The notes: a model not told the origin generated them from the sequence alone. A stretch of 7,417 bases of DNA from JAFKKS01 sp039808325 (GCA_039808325.1 JBDHSU010000165.1:1-7417); one strand, 5' to 3'; counted from the stretch's first letter, positions 1 through 4,848 are shown. Program-made: numbers and translations.

Positions 1-25
1 TCTGCAAACAGTGGACTTCAGAGCC

Positions 26-46
26 GGATCGATTCATCATCGATCC
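26..46. repeat. Short inverted repeat (GGATCGAT arms)
   Basis: Perfect 8-bp arms, GGATCGAT (26-33) and ATCGATCC (39-46), flank a 5-nt loop. The arm sequence resembles the core of the larger palindrome at 141-188, so this may be a fragment of the same intergenic repeat family. No function can be assigned. Confidence 0.45.
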
Positions 47-75
47 AATCCAGCAAATGCCGGGACTGAACACCT

Positions 76-126
76 AGAGCGGGACGAGGAAAAGTGCGGA
101 GCGGTTTTCCGCCCGCATCCCGCTCT
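76..126. repeat. Intergenic palindromic repeat, Rhizobiales type
   Basis: The outer arms AGAGCGGGA (76-84) and TCCCGCTCT (118-126) are perfectly complementary. Inside them is a second complementary pair, GGAAAA (88-93) and TTTTCC (105-110). The arrangement (AGAGC, then GGAAAAGTG, then GGTTTTCC, then GCTCT) matches, from memory, a palindromic repeat common between genes in Bradyrhizobiaceae and related families. It lies about 70 nt beyond the stop of the minus-strand ABM gene. It is non-coding and may form a hairpin in RNA, but it has no U-tract. Confidence 0.6.
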
Positions 127-140
127 AAGTTATGAGAACC

Positions 141-188
141 GATCACGTTCACGATTTTGGATCGATTCGATCCAAAATCATCGTGATC
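141..188. repeat. Long near-perfect palindrome
   Basis: A 13-bp perfect stem, GATTTTGGATCGA (153-165) with TCGATCCAAAATC (167-179), surrounds a single T at 166. An outer 7-bp pair, GATCACG (141-147) and CGTGATC (182-188), extends it across an unequal internal loop (5 nt against 2 nt). It starts 4 nt past the ABM stop codon (193-195, read on the minus strand), so it would form a strong hairpin at that mRNA's 3' end and could protect or end it. Together with 76-126 it looks like one composite repeat unit; similar units are, from memory, widespread in related genomes. Confidence 0.65.
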
Positions 189-192
189 TAGT

Positions 193-855
193 CTACGCCT
201 TCACGCGCTCCACTTCCGGGAAATATTGCGGCGCCTCTTCTCGCGACGCCATGCCGTAATCGCGGATGATGCGCACGCTGCGGTGGCGCAGCGACGGTCC
301 GGGCGCCGCCGCCGGCGTCCACGCCTTGGCCGCCTCCGCGTCGCGCCAGCCCGCGAGCAGAACCGCCTTTCCCGGCGTGTAGATGCTGTCGAAAACCTCG
401 GCGGAGACGAGGCCGGGCGTGCGCGGATCGAGACCGACATCGCCCGAGGGCTTCGCCGCGCTTCCTGCCGGGCTGATAAGATCGGTGATGGTCATCATTT
501 TCGCGACGCCGACGGCAGTCGCGTCGAAGCGCGCCTCGACGACGGAGAGCCCCGCCGGCGGCTGACTGTCGGCGGTGATCTCCCCGACGCGCAGATGATA
601 ATCGGCGAAGACGTTGAAGCGGCCTCTCGCCTGCGCCTTATGGTGGTCGCCGTGCGTGCGCCAGCGGATCACCGCCTTCTCGTCGCGCCAGGTCGAGAGC
701 GAAAGCAGAAGCCCCTTGGTGCGGCGGCTCTCGAAGCGGTCGTTGTCGATGAAGCCGTCGACGGCTTCGAGCTCCGGCTTCAATCCCTTGGCAATCATCA
801 AATACTCGTCCCAGCGCTCGGGCTTGGGCTGCACTTCGAAGATGACCATGAACAT
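193..855 (-). CDS. Two-domain antibiotic biosynthesis monooxygenase (ABM)-like protein
   Basis: A 220-residue cytoplasmic protein with no signal peptide. Residues 1-95 look like an ABM (dimeric alpha/beta barrel, heme-oxygenase-like) domain: the opening MFMVIFEVQPKPERWDEYL, then a central GLLLSLSTWRDEKAVIRWR stretch and an HGDHHKAQARGRF helix. Residues 104-206 look like a more divergent second copy (LSVVEARFD, then VLLAGWRDAEAAKAW, then an RHRSVRIIRDYG ending). Known ABM proteins include cofactor-free quinol oxygenases and heme-degrading enzymes, but nothing here fixes a substrate. The start is chosen for its AGGA sequence about 8 nt upstream. A second ATG two codons in (MFM) is less well placed. 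It lies 124 nt downstream of the RidA-family gene on the same strand and could be co-transcribed with it. Fold assignment is fairly confident; reaction unknown. Confidence 0.8.
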   Translation of the reverse strand: MFMVIFEVQPKPERWDEYLMIAKGLKPELEAVDGFIDNDRFESRRTKGLLLSLSTWRDEKAVIRWRTHGDHHKAQARGRFNVFADYHLRVGEITADSQPPAGLSVVEARFDATAVGVAKMMTITDLISPAGSAAKPSGDVGLDPRTPGLVSAEVFDSIYTPGKAVLLAGWRDAEAAKAWTPAAAPGPSLRHRSVRIIRDYGMASREEAPQYFPEVERVKA

Positions 856-909
856 GATGAACGTCCTAAATTATGAAACGCCCCCCTTGGGTGCGGCGTC
901 GCCGTCGGT

Positions 910-935
910 GCGGACGGCGCATCAGCGCCGGCCGC
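910..935. other. Hairpin between the RidA-family and ABM genes
   Basis: CGGCGC (915-920) and GCGCCG (925-930) form a perfect 6-bp stem around an ATCA loop. GCGG (910-913) and CCGC (932-935) extend it to 10 bp across one A-G mismatch. It sits in the middle of the 124-nt gap between two minus-strand genes. With no T-run on either side it is not a classical terminator. It could stabilise the 3' end of the upstream message, or be chance in GC-rich DNA. Confidence 0.35.
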
Positions 936-979
936 CGTTTCTCGATAGACGCGGCGCGATTTCAATGCGCCCGCCGCCT

Positions 980-1330
980 TCACCGCGCCGCGACGACCAT
1001 GATCTCGACGCAGTATTGCGGCGACGCGAGCTTGGCCTGCACCGTCGCGCGCGCCGGCGTATTGCCGGGCGACACCCATGCGTCCCACACCGCGTTCATC
1101 TCGGCAAACTGCGCCATGTCGGTGATGTAGATGGTCGTGGTGAGGAGCTTGCTCTTGTCGGTGCCGGCAGATTTGAGAAGGTTGTCGATGCTCGCCAGCA
1201 CATCCTTCGTCTGCTCGGTCATGCTCTTGCCGCCGGCATTGTGCGCGACGACGCCGGCGAGATAGACCGTGTTGCCGTGGATGACGGCCTGGCTCATGCG
1301 CGCGCCGACTTCCTTACGTTCGATAGCCAT
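980..1330 (-). CDS. RidA family protein (YoaB-like)
   Basis: A 116-residue protein of the Rid/YjgF/YER057c/UK114 family. Rid enzymes hydrolyse reactive imine/enamine intermediates, releasing ammonia, and are usually cytoplasmic trimers. The hallmark C-terminal stretch is present: Arg94 in PARATVQ, matching the substrate-binding Arg105 of E. coli RidA, and Glu109 in VEIMVVA. The RMSQAVIHGNTVYLAG opening and the MNAVWDAWV segment resemble, from memory, E. coli YoaB more than RidA itself, and the length fits YoaB (about 114 residues). The chosen ATG has GGAG about 7 nt upstream. An ATG 16 codons further upstream (1378) is open in frame but adds residues that family members lack. The position between a lactonase gene and an ABM gene suggests a role in a small catabolic or metabolite-repair unit. 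The family call is strong; the substrate is unknown. Confidence 0.9.
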   Translation of the reverse strand: MAIERKEVGARMSQAVIHGNTVYLAGVVAHNAGGKSMTEQTKDVLASIDNLLKSAGTDKSKLLTTTIYITDMAQFAEMNAVWDAWVSPGNTPARATVQAKLASPQYCVEIMVVAAR

Positions 1331-1377
1331 CTTTTGCTCTCCTTCGTTGTTGAGGACTTTGAAAAAGTACAATGCCA

Positions 1378-1413
1378 TTCCGGGGCGCGGACGCTAAGGC
1401 CGCGAGCCCGGAA
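1378..1413. repeat. Imperfect palindromic intergenic repeat (TTCCGGG...CCCGGAA)
   Basis: TTCCGGGGCGCGG (1378-1390) and CCGCGAGCCCGGAA (1400-1413) form imperfect arms around a 9-nt centre. The motif CATTCCGGGGCGCG...GAGCCCGGAA is, from memory, a frequent intergenic element in Bradyrhizobium and Rhodopseudomonas. It lies between the stop of the lactonase gene and the start of the RidA-family gene, where it could form a hairpin that partly separates the two in transcription. Confidence 0.55.
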
Positions 1414-1425
1414 CGACAAAGCCGA

Positions 1426-2442
1426 TCAGCCGCCCGCGACGCCCTGGGTGTTGACGTAGACGGCGTAGATCGAGTGGCTCGCCGCCATGAACAGGCGGTT
1501 GCGTTTCGGTCCGCCGAAGCAGACATTGGCGCAGCGTTCCGGCAGTGAAATCTTGCCGATCGGCTTACCCGACGCATTGAAGACCATGACGCCGTCGCGG
1601 TCGCCGCCCATGCCCCAGCCGCACCAGAGATTGCCGTCGACATCGACGCGGAACCCGTCCGGCGTGCCGCCCGAGCCGGAATCGATCAGCACGCGATTGT
1701 TCGAGAGCTTGGTCTTGTCGCCCTCGCCGCTCACGTCGAACGCGCGGATCGTGCGGTTCGGCGTGTCGCGCGAGGCGACGATGTAGAGGATCTTTTCGTC
1801 CGGCGAGAAGGCGAGACCGTTGGGTCCCGTGATGCCCTCGGCGACGATAGTCGCCTTGCCGGTCTTCGGATCGAGACGATAGACGTTCGGCGCGATCTCG
1901 GATTCCGCGAAGTCGCCCTCGTAATGGCCGGCGATGCCGAAGACCGGATCGGTGAACCAGATCGAATCGTCGGACTTGACGACGATGTCGTTCGGCGAAT
2001 TCAGCCGCTTGCCCTCGAACCTGTCCATCAGCACGGTGATGCGGCCGTCATATTCCGTACGCGTCACGCGCCGCCCATGCTCGCAGGTGACGAGGCGGCC
2101 CTGGCGATCGCGCGTGTTGCCGTTCGCCCAGTTCGACGGCTTGCGGAAGATCGAGGTCTGCCCGGTCTCCTCGTCCCAGCGCATGATCCGCTGGTTCGGA
2201 ATGTCGCTCCACAGCAGACAGCGCTGATCGCCGAAATAGACGGGTCCTTCCGCCCAGCGGAAGCCGTGCGCGAGGCGCTCCACGCCGGCGCTGAAGATCA
2301 TGTATTTGGCGAAGCTCGGATCGAGCGCCTGGATGTAGGGGTCCGGGTAGCACTCGTTCGGCCGCCAAGGCGAGCCTTGAGACGCCCCTTGCGGCGCGGC
2401 GACGCCCGCGGCGGAGGCGCCGCTTCCTCCTGAAACTGTCAT
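1426..2442 (-). CDS. SMP-30/gluconolactonase/LRE family protein
   Basis: A 338-residue six-bladed beta-propeller protein of the SMP-30/gluconolactonase family, whose characterised members are metal-dependent sugar or aryl lactonases. The expected metal and active-site residues are all in place: Glu65 in WAEGPVYF, Asn151 in NSPNDIVV, Asn208 in GPNGLAFSPDE and Asp262 in GTPDGFRVD. Typical propeller strands are also visible (GWGMGGDRDGVMVF, then PERCANVCFGG). Residues 1-25 are a Gly/Ala/Ser-rich extension without the basic and hydrophobic pattern of a signal peptide, so a cytoplasmic location is likely. An AAGGAG sequence about 7 nt upstream supports the start. It is the first of three minus-strand enzyme genes and is transcribed away from the restriction-modification module. 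It probably hydrolyses a lactone formed in sugar or aromatic catabolism; the actual substrate cannot be read from the sequence. Confidence 0.92.
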   Translation of the reverse strand: MTVSGGSGASAAGVAAPQGASQGSPWRPNECYPDPYIQALDPSFAKYMIFSAGVERLAHGFRWAEGPVYFGDQRCLLWSDIPNQRIMRWDEETGQTSIFRKPSNWANGNTRDRQGRLVTCEHGRRVTRTEYDGRITVLMDRFEGKRLNSPNDIVVKSDDSIWFTDPVFGIAGHYEGDFAESEIAPNVYRLDPKTGKATIVAEGITGPNGLAFSPDEKILYIVASRDTPNRTIRAFDVSGEGDKTKLSNNRVLIDSGSGGTPDGFRVDVDGNLWCGWGMGGDRDGVMVFNASGKPIGKISLPERCANVCFGGPKRNRLFMAASHSIYAVYVNTQGVAGG

Positions 2443-2528
2443 GATGGTCTCCTTGCGCGCGGACGACCGGCCCGGCGGCCCGCATCATAGCCGAAACCGC
2501 CGCGATGAAACCCGCCGTGATGCACTTA

Positions 2529-2551
2529 ACTGAACGGAAGTCGGGTTCAGT
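2529..2551. promoter_or_regulatory. 23-nt inverted repeat, possible operator
   Basis: Perfect 7-bp arms, ACTGAAC (2529-2535) and GTTCAGT (2545-2551), are separated by 9 nt. The arm centres are 16 bp apart, about one and a half helical turns. It sits 100 nt upstream of the endonuclease start and 86 nt upstream of the lactonase start, where a dimeric regulator could act on either gene. No regulator gene lies in the window, so the function is inferred from geometry only. Confidence 0.35.
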
Positions 2552-2586
2552 GACTCAGCTGGTAATTTGCAGGCCGGCGACATTGC

Positions 2587-2603
2587 GAACATAAAGAGAA
2601 CAT
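2587..2603. promoter_or_regulatory. GAACAT direct repeat upstream of the endonuclease gene
   Basis: GAACAT occurs at 2587-2592 and again at 2598-2603, an 11-bp period close to one DNA turn, 49 nt before the endonuclease start. Such phased repeats can be tandem regulator sites, but a chance repeat of a 6-mer is quite possible. It overlaps the weak candidate promoter of the module. Confidence 0.25.
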
Positions 2604-2651
2604 CGTAAGCTCTCTCTATCCACGTCGATCTCCGCAGTCACTATTAGGACA

Positions 2652-3242
2652 ATGACGAATCATCCTCTCGTTCCCGCAGACATCTCGGCGCGCTACCAGG
2701 TGCGCGAATGGCGGAATGGCCTAGCCATACTGAATGCTGCGCACGTGAGCGAGTGGAATGACATTCTCGACGTGCTACGGGGATTCTCTCTACTCAAGAG
2801 CGACATTCTCAAGCCGGGTGGATCGAAGGGCCTAATCGCCTCACGATTAGACTCCCACTTTACAAGGCTGGGCTGGATCGAAAAGAAATTCGAAACCAAA
2901 ATTGTCGTGGACGAGTCCGAATTCGAGACGCCCACGCACAAGGTCGACTGCTACAAAAGCCGGGTAGCGCTCGAAGTCGAGTGGAACAACAAAGATCCGT
3001 TCTTCGACCGCGACCTCAACAACTTTCGACTTCTCTTCGAGCTTCGCGCAATTGATGTCGGCGTGATCATTACGCGTTGCACAGAGTTGCAACAGATCTT
3101 CAACCGCTTAGGCAGAGGGCCGAGCTTTGGCAATTCAACGACACACATGGCCAAGCTTCTCCCGCGGCTTGATGGCGGTAGCGGCGGAGGTTGTCCCGTC
3201 GTCGTTTTCGGAATCCGGAGCGCGGCTTATGTCGAAAAATAA
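2652..3242 (+). CDS. BglII/BstYI family type II restriction endonuclease
   Basis: A 196-residue protein recognised as BglII/BstYI-like; BglII itself is 223 residues. The core is KVDCYKSRVALEVEWNNKD at 97-115, followed by PFFDRDLNNFRLLFE and a GVIITR strand (137-142). Asp99, Glu108 and Glu110 have the same spacing (D-x8-E-x-E) as the BglII catalytic residues Asp84, Glu93 and Gln95, so this is a PD-(D/E)XK-fold nuclease with Glu in the last position. Family members cut GATC-centred sites (BglII AGATCT, BstYI RGATCY); the specificity here is inferred, not shown. It precedes an adenine methyltransferase gene and overlaps it by 14 nt. The only SD-like sequence, AGGA, lies just 2 nt before the ATG, suggesting weak initiation. 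GC content is lower than in the flanks (about 47-58% in two 60-base lines counted by hand) and rare codons such as CTA, TTA and ATA occur, pointing to acquisition by transfer. Confidence 0.88.
   Translation: MTNHPLVPADISARYQVREWRNGLAILNAAHVSEWNDILDVLRGFSLLKSDILKPGGSKGLIASRLDSHFTRLGWIEKKFETKIVVDESEFETPTHKVDCYKSRVALEVEWNNKDPFFDRDLNNFRLLFELRAIDVGVIITRCTELQQIFNRLGRGPSFGNSTTHMAKLLPRLDGGSGGGCPVVVFGIRSAAYVEK
3217..3220 (+). promoter_or_regulatory. RBS of the methyltransferase, inside the endonuclease gene
   Basis: GGAG lies 8 nt before the ATG at 3229, a normal Shine-Dalgarno spacing. It decides that start over the in-frame ATG at 3127. It is better spaced than the endonuclease's own site, so the methyltransferase could be translated more efficiently from the same mRNA. 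Confidence 0.6.
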
Positions 3243-3903
3243 ATTGAACGCCTCTGAAGTCGGTAGTCAGGCTGCAGTAGACGTTCTAAAATTTGCCAAT
3301 GGTCAATGTTTTTCGACCCTTCTCGCCGACCCGCCATGGCAGTTCACCAACAAGACTGGCAAGGTAGCACCTGAGCATAGGCGGCTTGCGCGCTACTCCA
3401 CGCTGACGCTTCCGGAGATTATGGAATTGCCTGTCGGCGCGCTAACGCAGAGCACGGCGCACCTATATCTCTGGTGCCCGAATGCGCTTCTTCCCGAAGG
3501 CCTTGCGGTCATGAAGGCTTGGGGCTTCACCTACAAATCCAACATCGTCTGGCACAAAATCCGAAAAGACGGCGGATCCGACGGACGCGGGGTCGGCTTC
3601 TACTTTCGTAACGTCACGGAACTCATCCTCTTCGGCGTGAAGGGGAAGAATGCGCGCACGCTCGCGCCGGGACGCCGTCAAGTGAATTTTCTGGGAACGC
3701 GTAAGCGCGAACATTCGCGTAAGCCCGATGAACAATACGACATTATCGAAGCGTGCAGTCCGGGGCCTTATCTCGAACTCTTCGCGCGCGGTACGCGCGA
3801 TGGGTGGGTGACATGGGGCAATCAAGCGGACGAAAATTATCGACCGACATGGAAAACCTACGCGCACCATTCGCGCGCAGGCGCATTGATCGCTGCCGAG
3901 TAA
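3229..3903 (+). CDS. MT-A70 family adenine-specific DNA methyltransferase
   Basis: A 224-residue SAM-dependent N6-adenine methyltransferase of the MT-A70 class. The catalytic motif DPPW is at 34-37, after the strand FSTLLA. Other family landmarks follow in order: LTLPEIMELP (59-68), AHLYLWCPN (77-85), WGFTYKSNIVWHK (98-110), FRNVTELILFGVKG (126-139), HSRKPDEQYDIIE (162-174), YLELFAR (181-187) and GWVTWGNQ (192-199). The start at 3229 gives a 14-nt overlap with the endonuclease frame and a good SD; an upstream ATG at 3127 would add 34 residues that are only the shifted endonuclease reading. It should methylate adenine in the endonuclease's site and so protect host DNA. MT-A70 enzymes also occur alone in phages, but the tight pairing here favours a restriction-modification role. 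Rare codons (GTA, CTA, TGT) resemble those of its partner. Confidence 0.92.
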   Translation: MSKNKLNASEVGSQAAVDVLKFANGQCFSTLLADPPWQFTNKTGKVAPEHRRLARYSTLTLPEIMELPVGALTQSTAHLYLWCPNALLPEGLAVMKAWGFTYKSNIVWHKIRKDGGSDGRGVGFYFRNVTELILFGVKGKNARTLAPGRRQVNFLGTRKREHSRKPDEQYDIIEACSPGPYLELFARGTRDGWVTWGNQADENYRPTWKTYAHHSRAGALIAAE

Positions 3904-3955
3904 TTGAGAGTTCGTCGCGCCGTTTCATGACGAGGGCGGCGCGATGCGCTCCAAA

Positions 3956-3979
3956 GGCCGGCTCTTAGCCGGGCTTTTT
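3956..3979 (+). terminator. Rho-independent terminator after the R-M module
   Basis: CCGGCT (3958-3963) pairs perfectly with AGCCGG (3967-3972) around a CTT loop. The stem can extend by G3956/G3957 against C3974 past a G-G mismatch. It is followed by TTTTT (3975-3979) and then G and TTT. It lies 52 nt after the methyltransferase stop, so it most likely ends the R-M transcript. Confidence 0.8.
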
Positions 3980-4124
3980 GTTTGGCCGATTTTCGCGAGC
4001 GCTGCGATGTACGTACGGCTCATCGTATCGATCCGGCATCGATCAGTTCCGGGCTCACGCAAATTTGCCCGTGCCGATTGCGGCAACGCCGTGCCGCCAC
4101 CGCAATGAGACCGCATTTCGCAAA
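3980..4124. other. Gene-free spacer upstream of the DUF1236 gene
   Basis: Between the terminator and the EcfG-like promoter nothing gene-like is supported. Frames open here on either strand lack ribosome sites and recognisable protein features. CGATCCGGCATCGATC (about 4029-4044) contains a short ATCGATC-type repeat, but no clear signal. No tRNA, attachment site or duplicated boundary of the R-M module was recognised. Confidence 0.4.
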
Positions 4125-4150
4125 GGAACCCGCAAAACCTCCCCGACGTT
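4125..4150 (+). promoter_or_regulatory. EcfG-type (general stress response) promoter
   Basis: GGAAC (4125-4129) and CGTT (4147-4150) are separated by 17 nt, a full match to the GGAAC-N16/17-CGTT consensus known for the alphaproteobacterial general stress sigma factor EcfG (RpoE2/SigT). The -10 end lies 33 nt before the ATG of the DUF1236 gene. That leaves a short leader carrying its ribosome site, a natural geometry. No other GGAAC/CGTT pair at this spacing was noticed upstream of the other genes, though the whole window was scanned only by eye. Confidence 0.7.
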
Positions 4151-4183
4151 GGCGATAGGACCGAAACAACCTCGGAGATTTTC

Positions 4184-4600
4184 ATGTCCCATCGCCTGCT
4201 CAGTACTGCGCTCATCTGTGGCGTGCTCGCCATCCCGACCGTCGCTAGCGCTCAAGGCGTCATCAACGGCACGGAACGCGGCGCACGCGAGGGCGGACAG
4301 GCCGCCGGTCCGGTCGGCGCCGTAGTTGGTGGCGTCGTAGGTGGTGTCGCCGGGGGCGTCGCGGGCGTTCTCGGTGTCGACCAACGGCCGCGCTTTCGCG
4401 AATATGTCGTGCGCGAGCATCGCCCCTCGTATCGCTATCGTGAGGTCGTGCGCGTCGGCACCATCTTGCCGGCTGATGGCGTGACCTATTACGAGGTGCC
4501 GGCGGAATACGGCGTGACCGAATATCGGTACACTGTCGTCAACGATCACCCGGTTCTCGTCGAGCCCCGCACGCGGCGCGTCGTCGAAGTCATCGACTGA
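4184..4600 (+). CDS. Exported glycine-zipper protein with DUF1236 domain
   Basis: A 138-residue protein with a clear Sec signal peptide (MSHR, hydrophobic LLSTALICGVLAIPTV, cleavage after ASA at 21-23), giving a mature protein of about 115 residues in the periplasm or at the envelope. Residues 42-64 are a glycine zipper, with repeated GG pairs every four residues separated by Val/Ala, a pattern that can pack in or against membranes. Residues 95-137 (ILPADGVTYYEVPAEYG, then YRYTVVNDHPVLVEPRTRR) match the DUF1236 pattern, a short domain of unknown function common in Rhizobiales. GGAG about 7 nt before the ATG supports the start. The EcfG-like promoter just upstream suggests induction in stress or stationary phase. 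Cys12 lies within the signal and is not preceded by a proper lipobox, so a lipoprotein is unlikely. Molecular function is unknown. Confidence 0.88.
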   Translation: MSHRLLSTALICGVLAIPTVASAQGVINGTERGAREGGQAAGPVGAVVGGVVGGVAGGVAGVLGVDQRPRFREYVVREHRPSYRYREVVRVGTILPADGVTYYEVPAEYGVTEYRYTVVNDHPVLVEPRTRRVVEVID

Positions 4601-4624
4601 CGCTAACGTCCTGTCCGGTTGACC

Positions 4625-4660
4625 GTTGCGCGCGTCGATGCCTGCATCCCCGCGCGCAAC
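4625..4660. other. 10-bp perfect inverted repeat after the DUF1236 gene
   Basis: GTTGCGCGCG (4625-4634) and CGCGCGCAAC (4651-4660) are perfect complements around a 16-nt loop, starting 25 nt after the DUF1236 stop. There is no T-run after it, so it is not a standard intrinsic terminator. It could still act as a 3'-end hairpin that stabilises the mRNA or aids Rho-dependent ending. Confidence 0.45.
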
Positions 4661-4808
4661 GCGATCGGGACAATGGGCCGCATTCAGCCGACGGCTTCGC
4701 GGACAGATCGCGAACACTTTTACTTCGCGACAAATTAGGTTGAAATCTCCCCTCACGATCGTCCATTTTGCGCACCGCGCCGGTGATCGGCTGGCGCCCT
4801 GGCATATT

Positions 4809-4828
4809 CGCGCGCAGCAATGCGCGCG
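4809..4828 (+). promoter_or_regulatory. 8-bp hairpin with GCAA loop before the DUF930 gene
   Basis: CGCGCGCA (4809-4816) and TGCGCGCG (4821-4828) pair perfectly around GCAA, a GNRA-type tetraloop that makes RNA hairpins very stable. It ends 8 nt before the GGAG ribosome site of the DUF930 gene, so in the mRNA it could influence initiation or 5' stability. No promoter for the gene was recognised in 4601-4848, and the transcript might also come from the DUF1236 promoter. Confidence 0.4.
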
Positions 4829-4848
4829 TCCGTGACGGAGATTTCGAC

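Larger units (their letters stand above)
2443..2651. promoter_or_regulatory. Divergent intergenic promoter region
   Basis: This 209-nt gap separates the divergent lactonase and endonuclease genes, so it should hold promoters for both strands. From about 2520 onward it is clearly richer in A/T than the lactonase side. No strong sigma-70 promoter was found. The best plus-strand candidate, TTGCGA (2583-2588), 17 nt, then TAAGCT (2606-2611), matches consensus only partly. An inverted repeat and a direct repeat in this gap are listed separately. No promoter was recognised for the minus-strand genes. Confidence 0.5.

Noticed and set aside
1..192. CRISPR-like or coding content at the left edge
   Set aside because: The palindromes are not regularly spaced identical repeats with spacers, and the 82-codon plus-strand frame at 11-259 only reads through the repeats into antisense ABM sequence.
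614..1459. 281-codon plus-strand frame over the ABM and RidA-family genes
   Set aside because: It is antisense to two well-supported genes, has a biased Arg/Ala-rich translation, and has no ribosome site.
2583..2611. Sigma-70 promoter TTGCGA-N17-TAAGCT for the endonuclease
   Set aside because: The match is only about 4/6 and 3/6 to consensus, too weak to list as a promoter on its own.
3127..3228. Upstream ATG for the methyltransferase
   Set aside because: The extra 34 residues lie wholly inside the endonuclease reading frame and precede a better start with GGAG at 3229.
3904..3955. Small RNA or tRNA fragment before the terminator
   Set aside because: No cloverleaf or promoter is visible; the stretch is best read as the 3' untranslated end of the R-M transcript.
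2500..4050. Attachment sites or target duplications flanking the R-M module
   Set aside because: No convincing direct repeat was found by eye on the two sides; shared words such as GGCCGG are expected by chance in GC-rich DNA.
4768..4848. ATG start for the DUF930 gene
   Set aside because: It would place the signal peptide 27 residues in; GTG 4849 has the ribosome site and puts MKPLL at the N-terminus.
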